A stretch of DNA of 64,000 nucleotides. Origin: Marinobacter sp. Its GTDB lineage: Bacteria > Pseudomonadota > Gammaproteobacteria > Pseudomonadales > Oleiphilaceae. Position numbers and translations under genes: made by a program. Position 1 is the stretch's first letter; every line of letters starts with the position of its first letter. The stretch lies in the NCBI RefSeq assembly GCF_014859525.1, contig NZ_JACUUB010000007.1, forward strand, positions 1 to 64,000, written 5' to 3'. The notes under the pieces were generated by a model. It was not told the origin of the DNA and made no database searches. It was given only the letters and a program-made list of their open reading frames with translations. Below are positions 35,416-44,353 of the stretch, in pieces.

Positions 35416-35675
35416 AACCTTCACATTGTAGGACAATCCTAACCAAAAGATTGATGCGGTTTACAAAGTGTTTCAACGCGTTACTTTATGCGTCCGGATT
35501 TGCGCATTACTGCACCTATTTGAACCAATCCCTTCTCTAAGCTCAGGTCATCAGTAACCGATCACCGGAATGTCTGACAGGCCGCCAAGACAACAAACAC
35601 AATAACGGTGACGGTTAACCAGGGAACAAGAAGAGGGCAGCACTTAACATGCGCGACAAGTACAGCTACTGGTGT

Positions 35676-36515
35676 TCAAACTGACCCGACTGCTGTGACA
35701 CCGGGCCAGTAACCTCTAACCTGAGCCACCGCAATACCCATCTCCAACATAAAAAACGCAACGTCGGGCGATGCGGCACCCGTGAAGCAGGCCTGAGCCA
35801 CCACCGGAACAGGATCTGCATGAGGCGTTTCTGCCTCTGCCAGCCTGCCGCATTGGTCCAGCAGAAAACCGACTCGCCGCGCAATCGCCTCCCCGGAGTC
35901 AACCCATGTTATGACGTCCGGAAGACTTCTCCGGAGCCAGGGCAATAACAACGGATAATGAGTACAGCCCAAAACCACCGTGTCTACACCCGCCTTACGC
36001 AGTGGTGCCACCGCGCGGTTGAGCTCCGCCTGCGGCGGTTCGTCGCCCTGTACTAATTGCTCTGCCCAGCATACGAGGCCCGGATGGCCAACCCGGACAA
36101 CCTCACAGTCTGCAGCAAATTCGGCAATCAGTTCATCCAGATAAGGCCGCTGTACCGTGGCCGGCGTAGCCAGCAAGCCAATACGGCGACTGACAGAACT
36201 GGCCGCTGCCGGTTTGACCGCCGGCACCACACCCACAACAGGTAAATCTGTCATGTCTCTCAGGTGAGGCAGTACAACGGTGCTGGCGGTGTTGCAGGCC
36301 ACAACGATGACGTCACAGGGATGCTGTCTCAAACACGCCTCAATCAACGAACAACAGCGCTCAATGACCACCTGTTCAGGCTGATCGCCGTATGGAAAGC
36401 CCGCGTTATCCGCCAGATAGATCAACTCGATACCAGGCAGCGCCTGATGAATACAAGCGGCCACACTGAGCCCACCAACACCCGAGTCGAACACCAGAAC
36501 ACGAGGTGCCGCCAT
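35676..36515 (-). CDS. murI: Glutamate racemase
   Basis: A 279-residue cofactor-independent racemase that makes D-glutamate for peptidoglycan. The conserved FDSGVGG (D10-S11), VACNTAST (catalytic C74) and GCTHYPLL (catalytic C184, H186) are present. The ATG at 36515 is preferred over an in-frame GTG at 36524 that lies inside nudC. It follows nudC on the same strand with a 2-bp gap, so they are co-transcribed. Confidence 0.94.
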   Translation of the reverse strand: MAAPRVLVFDSGVGGLSVAACIHQALPGIELIYLADNAGFPYGDQPEQVVIERCCSLIEACLRQHPCDVIVVACNTASTVVLPHLRDMTDLPVVGVVPAVKPAAASSVSRRIGLLATPATVQRPYLDELIAEFAADCEVVRVGHPGLVCWAEQLVQGDEPPQAELNRAVAPLRKAGVDTVVLGCTHYPLLLPWLRRSLPDVITWVDSGEAIARRVGFLLDQCGRLAEAETPHADPVPVVAQACFTGAASPDVAFFMLEMGIAVAQVRGYWPGVTAVGSV

Positions 36516-36517
36516 AC

Positions 36518-37345
36518 TCAGCACCTGCTCCGCTGGCCGGCGATGTCCGCCTTTACTGCACCAATAAGGCGTCCCGCGATGGTGGTTTCAGGGGGTATCG
36601 GAGGGTGATCGTCAGCGCTGAACCAGCCCGCGTCAGCCAACTCGTCCTGCTGCAGACAAAGCTCGCCGCCCTGATAATCAGCAACAAAGCCCATCATCAA
36701 CTGGTGGGGAAATGGCCAGGGTTGGGAACTCTGGTACCGGACATTACACACGTCCAGTCCGGTTTCTTCTTTGACTTCACGAGCCACGGCCTGCTCCAGA
36801 CTTTCGCCAGGCTCTACAAAGCCGGCGATCAAACTGTAGAAGTTGCGGGTAACCCGTGACGATCTAGCCAAGAGAAAGCGATCCTCCCGCCGAATAATCA
36901 CAATCACGCAAGGCGCTATTCGGGGGTACCAGGGAACATGACAATGACCACACCAGCGCGCGCGCTCACTTGCATGGGGCTGAGTAGGCTTACCACAACG
37001 ACCGCAGTAACGGTGATCCTGCCACCATTGCCAAACCTGAAAGCCGGTGCTGAGCAAGTCAGTTGGTGCCTCTGGACAGAGCAGCAAGGCGTCCCGCAAA
37101 GTGACCGTCTCAAGCCCTGGCATGCCAGAATCCGGCAATGTGCTCACAAACAGCCTCTGGCCATGCCAGTGGCCCAGCGCCAGGGCTTCAGGCCGACTGC
37201 TGCCCATCTCCGGGGCGCCCCAACGCAAAAACCAACCGTCACCGGGCTTGAGAATGTTGCTACCCGAAAACGCCAGCAACAGATCCCCCTCTACCGGCGC
37301 ATCCTCTGTCCAGCCAGGCACCCATTGAGCACAAGTGTTCACCAT
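36518..37345 (-). CDS. nudC: NAD(+) diphosphatase / RNA de-NADding hydrolase NudC
   Basis: A 275-residue Nudix hydrolase. A four-cysteine zinc ribbon (CGRCG and CGHCH) precedes the Nudix box GFVEPGESLEQAVAREVKEE and the NudC signature SQPWPFPHQLM. NudC cleaves NAD(H) to NMN and AMP and removes NAD caps from RNA. Length is normal. GAAGG lies before the ATG. murI follows directly. Confidence 0.95.
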   Translation of the reverse strand: MVNTCAQWVPGWTEDAPVEGDLLLAFSGSNILKPGDGWFLRWGAPEMGSSRPEALALGHWHGQRLFVSTLPDSGMPGLETVTLRDALLLCPEAPTDLLSTGFQVWQWWQDHRYCGRCGKPTQPHASERARWCGHCHVPWYPRIAPCVIVIIRREDRFLLARSSRVTRNFYSLIAGFVEPGESLEQAVAREVKEETGLDVCNVRYQSSQPWPFPHQLMMGFVADYQGGELCLQQDELADAGWFSADDHPPIPPETTIAGRLIGAVKADIAGQRSRC

Positions 37346-37486
37346 AGCTTTGCCTTCTCAGCCACTGTTTTATCTGATCCGCAATGTAACACATCACATT
37401 CACTACCAAGAATCGGCATACCGCTTTCCGCACTCGTCGCAACCCGCTAAACTTGGCGCCTGTTTCAAGTACCGGAGTAACATCTT

Positions 37487-39958
37487 ATGCGGCTTTATCA
37501 GGGCGTTCGTAGCCTGATCCTGTCTCTTTTCCGCAAGATCCTGTTTTTATGGGTCAAGACCGATGTCAGCGGCAATACACTGGAAGCCCTCGGGCTCGAT
37601 CCGGATAAACCGGTGTGCTATGTGCTGCAATACAGCTCTTTGTCGAGCCGACTGGTACTCGAACAGGAAGTCATTCGTGGCCGCCTGCCTGGCGCAGCTG
37701 AAATCCTGCCCGTTAAAAACGGCCCAACGCATTCTTTCTTTTTTCTCTACAAGCGCATTGGCAGCTTGTTCCGGGGCGAACGGCAAAAACCCGTGCCCAC
37801 CAAAGAATTCACCGAACTGGTTCATTTCGGATTGGAACACTCGGAAAAAGACGTGCAAATCGTGCCAGTGTCGTTGTTCTGGGGGCGATCTCCAGACAAA
37901 GAAAAGTCACTGGTCAAATTACTGCTCTCTGACAACTGGTCTGTTGCTGGCCGGCTGCAAAAATTTCTGATCATTTTAGTACATGGCCGCAGCACCTACG
38001 TGCAATTTAACCAGCCACTGTCGCTGAAAATAGTGGTGGATGAATACCGAGATAATGAAGAAAAGGCCAAGCGCAAACTGGCGCGCATCCTGCGCACGCA
38101 CTTCCGGCGGGTTCGTCAGGCCGTATTAGGGCCAGACTTATCACACCGGCGCACGCTGGTTGAGGGCTTGGTGCGCACTCAGGCGGTCAAAGAGAGTATT
38201 CGCGAAACCGCTGCCAAAGATGATATTCCGCCAGAGAAAGTTCGCGCCAAGGCTTACAAATACGCCGATGAAATCGCCGCCAGCATGTCGATCGTCACCA
38301 TTCGTTTTCTGGAATTGGTGCTGGCCTGGCTATGGAATCGAATATACAAAGGCATTGCCGTTAATAATATCAAAGTAGTCAAAGAAGTAGCGCAAGACAA
38401 CGCAGTGGTCTATGTACCCTGTCACCGGTCTCACATCGATTACCTGCTGCTGTCTTATGTACTATACAAAAATGGCCTGATGCCTCCCCACATTGCGGCA
38501 GGCATCAACCTCAACATGCCAGTGATTGGTCCCATTCTACGTCGCGGTGGTGCCTTTTTCATGCGCCGCAGCTTTCGGGATAATCCGCTCTATGCCACGG
38601 TGTTCAACGAATACATGCATGTGATGTTCACCCGTGGCTACTCTGTGGAATACTTCGTTGAAGGCGGCCGTTCCCGCACCGGGCGCATGCTGACACCGAG
38701 GCCCGGCATGCTGGCCATGACCGTGCGCAGCTTCCTTCGGGATCACCGTAAACCCATAGTGTTTGTGCCCGTTTACATCGGTTATGAAAAGGTGATGGAA
38801 GGCAGGTCGTATCTGGGCGAATTGCGCGGCAAGCAAAAGCAAAAAGAAAGCATCTTCGGGCTGGCTAGAACCGCCCGCAAGCTGACCAATTCGTTTGGCC
38901 GGGTCGCGCTAAACTTCGGCGACCCCATCCTCCTGGCCGATGTACTGGACAACGTTAACGGCAGTTGGCGCAGTGAGGCATTCAACTCCGAATTCCGCCC
39001 GCCCTGGCTTTCGGACGCCGTCGATGAGCTGTCTCAGCGGGTTGCGAACAACATCAACGCTGCGGTCGCGGTAAACCCCATAGGCCTGACGGCAACAGTC
39101 TTGCTCGGCACAGAACGCATGGCCATGGACGAAGGCCAGCTGATACGACTTCTGGACAAGTACGCAGATCTGTTGCGGGCCTTTCCCTACGCCGACACCG
39201 TCACCTTACCCGAAGGCTCCGGCCGTGACTGGGTGGCCTATTGTGAGAACATGGGACTGATTACCCGCCAGCCTCAAAAACTCGGCGACATCATTGCCCT
39301 GGAAGGCGCAAACGCCACACTGATGACGTATTACCGCAACAACATCCAGCATCTGTTCGCTCTGCCAGCACTGATTGTCAGCCTGTTCGAAAACAAGTCC
39401 AGCCTGCGTCGCGACAAGATCCTGTTCCTGACCAGCGTCGCCTACCCGTACCTGCAGTCGGAGCTGTTTATTCGCTTCAGTCAGGACGAAGTGGAATCCG
39501 TGATCAACCAATGGACCGATGTACTGATCGACCAGGGCTTGCTTATTCAACTGGATGACGAGCGCCTGGGCCGGCCAGAAGAAGGCACCGAAGCCATGCT
39601 GCGAGCGCGTATTCTTTCGCGGTTCATTATCCAGACGCTGGAGCGCTATCACATTACGCTGGGCATCCTGCGTAAATACGGTTCAGGAAAGCTCACGGCT
39701 GCAGAACTGGAAGAGCAAAGTACCTTGCTGGCCGAGCGCATGTCGATCTTGTTCGGACTGAATGCGCCGGAGTTTTTCGACAAGACACTGTTCCGGAACT
39801 TTATTGCTAACATGCAAAAAACCGACGTACTGACCACCGATGAAGCCGGGCGACTGTGCTATGGCGAGGGTCTGGATGAGGTGGCGGAGGATGCGCGACT
39901 GGTGTTGAGCGTGGAGAAGCAATTAGCGATTCAACAAGTTACCATGCTGGACGCCTGA
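37487..39958 (+). CDS. plsB: Glycerol-3-phosphate acyltransferase
   Basis: An 823-residue membrane-associated enzyme that acylates glycerol-3-phosphate at position 1 from acyl-ACP or acyl-CoA, the first step of phospholipid synthesis. The acyltransferase blocks are all present: PCHRSHIDYLLLSY (HX4D), GGAFFMRRSFRDN, FVEGGRSRTGRML and VFVPVYIGYEKV. Length is like E. coli PlsB. GGAG lies 9 nt before the ATG. The gene is monocistronic, between nudC (divergent) and rsmJ (convergent). Confidence 0.96.
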   Translation: MRLYQGVRSLILSLFRKILFLWVKTDVSGNTLEALGLDPDKPVCYVLQYSSLSSRLVLEQEVIRGRLPGAAEILPVKNGPTHSFFFLYKRIGSLFRGERQKPVPTKEFTELVHFGLEHSEKDVQIVPVSLFWGRSPDKEKSLVKLLLSDNWSVAGRLQKFLIILVHGRSTYVQFNQPLSLKIVVDEYRDNEEKAKRKLARILRTHFRRVRQAVLGPDLSHRRTLVEGLVRTQAVKESIRETAAKDDIPPEKVRAKAYKYADEIAASMSIVTIRFLELVLAWLWNRIYKGIAVNNIKVVKEVAQDNAVVYVPCHRSHIDYLLLSYVLYKNGLMPPHIAAGINLNMPVIGPILRRGGAFFMRRSFRDNPLYATVFNEYMHVMFTRGYSVEYFVEGGRSRTGRMLTPRPGMLAMTVRSFLRDHRKPIVFVPVYIGYEKVMEGRSYLGELRGKQKQKESIFGLARTARKLTNSFGRVALNFGDPILLADVLDNVNGSWRSEAFNSEFRPPWLSDAVDELSQRVANNINAAVAVNPIGLTATVLLGTERMAMDEGQLIRLLDKYADLLRAFPYADTVTLPEGSGRDWVAYCENMGLITRQPQKLGDIIALEGANATLMTYYRNNIQHLFALPALIVSLFENKSSLRRDKILFLTSVAYPYLQSELFIRFSQDEVESVINQWTDVLIDQGLLIQLDDERLGRPEEGTEAMLRARILSRFIIQTLERYHITLGILRKYGSGKLTAAELEEQSTLLAERMSILFGLNAPEFFDKTLFRNFIANMQKTDVLTTDEAGRLCYGEGLDEVAEDARLVLSVEKQLAIQQVTMLDA

Positions 39959-39986
39959 ACACGTCCAGTCGCGAGCTGAACGGCAC

Positions 39987-40010
39987 CCGGCCTGGCCATG
40001 CTCAGGCCGG
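39987..40010. terminator. Hairpin between plsB and rsmJ
   Basis: CCGGCCTG (39987-39994) pairs with CAGGCCGG (40003-40010) around an 8-nt loop. It overlaps the rsmJ stop codon and follows plsB by 28 bp. There is no T-tract, so intrinsic termination is only a possibility. Confidence 0.4.
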
Positions 40011-40826
40011 TAACGCCTTGATAGAATAGATATCGTAACGACTGCTCTTGCCTTCAACCCGGGTGGTTGGCTCCGGGCCCACCACAGTGGGTGCTTTGCG
40101 GGGCCGCTTGACGACGACCCGATAACGAGCGCACTCAAGCGCCACCTTCAACAGTTGCTCAGAATCATCGTCGGCGCCCACCACCTGGCGGAACACCTGC
40201 ATTTCCTTTTTAACCAGTGCCGCTTTATCCCGGTGCGGGAACATCGGGTCCAGATAGACAACATCCGCCACGGGCGGCTCAGCTTTCTGCAGCCAGTCGA
40301 TGGAACTGCCTGGCTTAAGGTGCATACGCGCCACCACCTCTGAACAGTCAGTATTCAACGAGGCACGCGCCAAGCCATCGGCCAACAAGGCATGAATAAC
40401 AGGATTGCGCTCCAGCAAGGTGACCCGGCAACCCAGACTGGCCAGAACAAACGCATCCTGACCGAGACCGGCGGTGGCATCGAGCACATGCAGCGCTGCC
40501 TTTGTTTTATGCAGACCAACCGCCCGAGCGACCAATTGCCCCGTACCACCGCCATGCTCTCTGCGATAGCCCATTTTTCCGGTGACAAACTCCGCTCGTA
40601 CCGGTCCAGGCGCGCCTTTGCCCGTCAATTGAAGTGCCAGGCCGTCTTCGTCCATGTGCAACAATACCGGGTAGTCACGAATCTGTTGGGGCTTGACGGT
40701 ACCCAGCCAGCAAAGGCTCAGTTCATCTGCCAACTGCCGTGCCGCGCGCTGATCCCCGAGGGGGCCACAGGCTACAGCAACCGTACTGGCGAGGGAGGAA
40801 GTGTCGTTATAGAAGGGCTCCAACAT
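40002..40826 (-). CDS. rsmJ: 16S rRNA (guanine-1516-N2) methyltransferase
   Basis: A 274-residue SAM-dependent rRNA methyltransferase of the RsmJ (YhiQ) family. It has the SAM motif LDATAGLGQDAFVLASLG and the family signature YLDPMFPHRDKAALVKKEMQ near residue 190. It modifies G1516 of 16S rRNA. It ends the minus-strand operon adk-tsaB-hypothetical-rsmJ; its ATG overlaps the upstream stop by one base (TGATG). Confidence 0.93.
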   Translation of the reverse strand: MLEPFYNDTSSLASTVAVACGPLGDQRAARQLADELSLCWLGTVKPQQIRDYPVLLHMDEDGLALQLTGKGAPGPVRAEFVTGKMGYRREHGGGTGQLVARAVGLHKTKAALHVLDATAGLGQDAFVLASLGCRVTLLERNPVIHALLADGLARASLNTDCSEVVARMHLKPGSSIDWLQKAEPPVADVVYLDPMFPHRDKAALVKKEMQVFRQVVGADDDSEQLLKVALECARYRVVVKRPRKAPTVVGPEPTTRVEGKSSRYDIYSIKALPA

Positions 40827-41203
40827 CAGACCAGAATGTCGATGCCGGAGATAAGGCTGCCACCGTCAAATTCCTGGCCCGCAGCGGCAACTCCTGCAAA
40901 CGTGGACAATGCTCTGGCAGCTGGCAGGGGTAGATCATCAGCACGGAACTGCTCAAGGCGTGCATCCTCGGCCGCTCTGCGCGCCTCGACACGGCGTTCG
41001 ACCGCCTCGAAACTACCAGACAGGTTGCCTGGCGCAGTGTCACGCTCTTGTCTCGGCGCATTCAGATCCTGACGGACAGCCTCTGCGCTCGGCGCCTGTG
41101 GTGACGCCGATGGCGATCTGGCAACGTCAGCACGCTCTCGTGCCGGGCTGTTATTGCCAGCCTGAATAAGGGAAGAATTTGCCGGATTGATACCACCGAT
41201 CAT
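40826..41203 (-). CDS. Conserved hypothetical protein in the adk-tsaB-rsmJ operon
   Basis: A 125-residue protein I do not assign to a family. The first 60 residues are Ser/Ala/Pro/Gln-rich and probably disordered; residues about 62-90 form a charged helix (FEAVERRVEARRAAEDARLEQ); the end is hydrophobic (ARALSTFAGVAAAG). No signal peptide or catalytic motif. The ATG at 41203 is chosen over a TTG three codons upstream. It is translationally coupled to rsmJ. Function unknown; the helix suggests a protein-protein contact. Confidence 0.7.
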   Translation of the reverse strand: MIGGINPANSSLIQAGNNSPARERADVARSPSASPQAPSAEAVRQDLNAPRQERDTAPGNLSGSFEAVERRVEARRAAEDARLEQFRADDLPLPAARALSTFAGVAAAGQEFDGGSLISGIDILV

Positions 41204-41307
41204 AATCCACAACCATAGAGGTGATTCGAAGGGATTACCGCATTATGGAAGATCGCGGTCCGGTTGAAAAGCGGACAGCAACAAAACCGATCAAAAAACA
41301 CACGCAA

Positions 41308-42012
41308 TCACTCGCGGCCCGGCAGTTTTTTCCAGGCAACTTCATCACGAATGTAGACCGGCTGAGCCCTTTGTGCAGGCACGGCGCACCCCTGCCGATA
41401 GCCCTGCTCTGCAAGTCGCGCTACCTGAGCTGCCCGCGGTATCAGGCTATGATCGATCGTCCTGATGCGGCTGACCACGGCTTCTGGCATATCCTTCACA
41501 AAAGCCCAACCCTGGCCTACGCCAATCCAGCCCGCATCGGACTCCAACTCCGGCAAGCTCACGGCTACGGGCGAACATACCCGCTCTTCACCGATCATAA
41601 CCGGCAAGCCCTCTCGGCACTGGAAGCAACCCCAGTAGACTTCGCCCATGCGCGCGTCAAACGCCACCGCGATCAAGTCACCGTCAGTCAGCCGATGGGC
41701 TTCAATTCCAGCCAGCGCTACCGCGGCTAATGACGACACCGGAACAACCGGCAGGCTCAAACCCCAGGCCAGGCCCTGCACTACTCCGGTGGCAATCCGT
41801 AAACCGGTAAAAGAACCCGGACCTCGGGCAAACGCCAAGGCATCAAGATCGGCTGGAACCAGCCCCTGCTCCGCAAGAACGTCACGGATCATGGGCATTA
41901 GAAGACGGGTGTGGCCCCTGGGGGCCAATTCAAACCGCTCGCTAATCTGACCATCTAGCCAGAGCGCGGCCGAACAGCCCTCAGAAGACGTATCCAGTGC
42001 TAAAAGCTTCAC
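41308..42012 (-). CDS. tsaB: tRNA t6A biosynthesis protein TsaB
   Basis: A 234-residue ASKHA-fold protein that pairs with TsaD and TsaE to make the t6A modification at position 37 of ANN-decoding tRNAs. The N-terminal LALDTSSEGCSAALW and FARGPGSFTGLRIATGVVQG are typical of TsaB. The start is GTG with GGAGG 9 nt upstream. It lies 34 bp downstream of adk and upstream of the hypothetical gene and rsmJ. Confidence 0.95.
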   Translation of the reverse strand: MKLLALDTSSEGCSAALWLDGQISERFELAPRGHTRLLMPMIRDVLAEQGLVPADLDALAFARGPGSFTGLRIATGVVQGLAWGLSLPVVPVSSLAAVALAGIEAHRLTDGDLIAVAFDARMGEVYWGCFQCREGLPVMIGEERVCSPVAVSLPELESDAGWIGVGQGWAFVKDMPEAVVSRIRTIDHSLIPRAAQVARLAEQGYRQGCAVPAQRAQPVYIRDEVAWKKLPGRE

Positions 42013-42046
42013 AGAATCGAGCCTCCGGGGGCTGCCGCGGTTTCAG

Positions 42047-42856
<810 letters not shown>

Positions 42857-42923
42857 TCATGGACTGATTGACTGGAATATAGGCACTATCCGGCAAAAGG
42901 AAAGAAACCTGAGGTGGATTTGC

Positions 42924-44294
42924 TCAGGACGCAAGAGAAGACGCCAGCACGTCCAGATCAGAGGCAACCTGCTGGACCTCCTGCTGAACCAGCTCCAGCG
43001 TGGCCGGCTCCATGCCCAAGGCCTCCGTCAGTGCCGGAATATCATCCGGATTGAACTCGTCTCCAATACCCTGCTCCTTCAGCAAAGCATTCGCTAACTG
43101 GACCATCAGAACGTAGTCCGCATGTTCGCCGTGATAGCCAGGACTTTGGTGCATGCCTGCGGCCTTGATCACCGGCTCCGGCAATTGCCACAGGCGATGA
43201 AGAATTCCCCCGATGGCACCGTGCCCCACGGCCAGAATATCCTGGCGGTCGCCATGACCAAACACTTCCTGCTCCAGCGAGTGCATACTTGCTTCTGAAT
43301 TAATCTCCCGCAGTGCGTTCAGCTCCTGGAATTCCGAGGGGAACAGATGCCCGACCAACAACAGACCAAAGTTGTGCAGTAGCCCACACAGATAAGCCAG
43401 CCCTTTGTCGCGCCCGGAGCGGGCTGCCAGGCTTTGGCACAGGAAGGCGCAGTACAAGGAGTGGCGCCAGAAGTTATCCATCCCCAACATCCCGCCCCTG
43501 GGCACGTCAAAGGCTCGTACCGAGGCAATCCCCATGGCGATATGAGCAACCCGATCAAACCCGAGCACCCGAGTGACAGCCTCCTGCACTGAGTTAATCT
43601 GTCCCGGATAATTGAACAGGGCGGAGCGGGCGTACCGCATAATCTGCGCGGTCATACTCGGATCAAACTCGATCAACTCCGCAAGTTCTCTTGCGGTGGC
43701 TTCGCTGTTAGCTGTCAGCTTGAGAATCCGCAATGCCAGCGCCGGCATCGGTGGTAACCGGTAGAGCTTCTGCAGTTTGTCCGCCACTTCGTCCAGGGTT
43801 AAGGCCCCGCGGGAACCATTACCCTGCCCCCGGATCACCAAGTGGCCCTCACGGGCACCAACCAAAGCCAACCGGAACGACCGGCCATCCATGTCTATCA
43901 GACTGTGGTTGGTTCCGGCGGAAAAAAGCACCTGTTCTGCGTTGGCCACATCTTCATCCACCAACACAGGCAATTCCCAGGCGCCCCCCACAGGCGGTAC
44001 AAAGCCCGGATCGCAGTCGCCGAACAAGCGGCTGGTCTGGCGCGCGGTCAAAGGCTGCAGGCGCCGACCGGTGAATTGATGCACAGCGTCCATATCCAGG
44101 GTGCTGTCGAAGCGGTGCACCGCCATAACCACACCATTGATGTCGATCAACAGCGTCGGCTGGATAAAATTACGCCGGGCCTCACCGGAGGCAATCACCG
44201 CCGCATCAAGATTGGCCGCAGGATCAATCTCGATGCTTTGATAACGGATGCCCTTGCGGTTAAGAAAACTCGCCAGTTTTTCTGACAGTGCCAA
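42924..44294 (-). CDS. YbaK-like plus HDOD two-domain protein
   Basis: A 456-residue soluble protein. Residues 1-150 look like an aminoacyl-tRNA deacylase (YbaK/ProX) domain, with KLASFLNRKGIRYQSIEID, TLLIDINGVVMAVHRFD and a TARQTSRLFGDCDPGFVPPVG segment. Residues about 170-405 form an HDOD domain (KLYRLPPMPALALRIL, LCGLLHNFGLLLVGHLF). The start is a TTG with AGGAG 9 nt upstream. The combination suggests a signalling role, with the first domain acting as a ligand or RNA sensor. Whether the deacylase site is active is not clear. Confidence 0.85.
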   Translation of the reverse strand: MALSEKLASFLNRKGIRYQSIEIDPAANLDAAVIASGEARRNFIQPTLLIDINGVVMAVHRFDSTLDMDAVHQFTGRRLQPLTARQTSRLFGDCDPGFVPPVGGAWELPVLVDEDVANAEQVLFSAGTNHSLIDMDGRSFRLALVGAREGHLVIRGQGNGSRGALTLDEVADKLQKLYRLPPMPALALRILKLTANSEATARELAELIEFDPSMTAQIMRYARSALFNYPGQINSVQEAVTRVLGFDRVAHIAMGIASVRAFDVPRGGMLGMDNFWRHSLYCAFLCQSLAARSGRDKGLAYLCGLLHNFGLLLVGHLFPSEFQELNALREINSEASMHSLEQEVFGHGDRQDILAVGHGAIGGILHRLWQLPEPVIKAAGMHQSPGYHGEHADYVLMVQLANALLKEQGIGDEFNPDDIPALTEALGMEPATLELVQQEVQQVASDLDVLASSLAS

Positions 44295-44353
44295 AGGGGA
44301 AAACTCCTTAATTCAGTTCCGGGGCATTCCGACCCCCGGCGCTATTATGCACG

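Noticed and set aside
35416-35675. Possible tRNA or small RNA in the gap after the REC-PAS-GGDEF-EAL gene
   Set aside because: No cloverleaf, no strong hairpin with a T-tract; only the short frame reported above.
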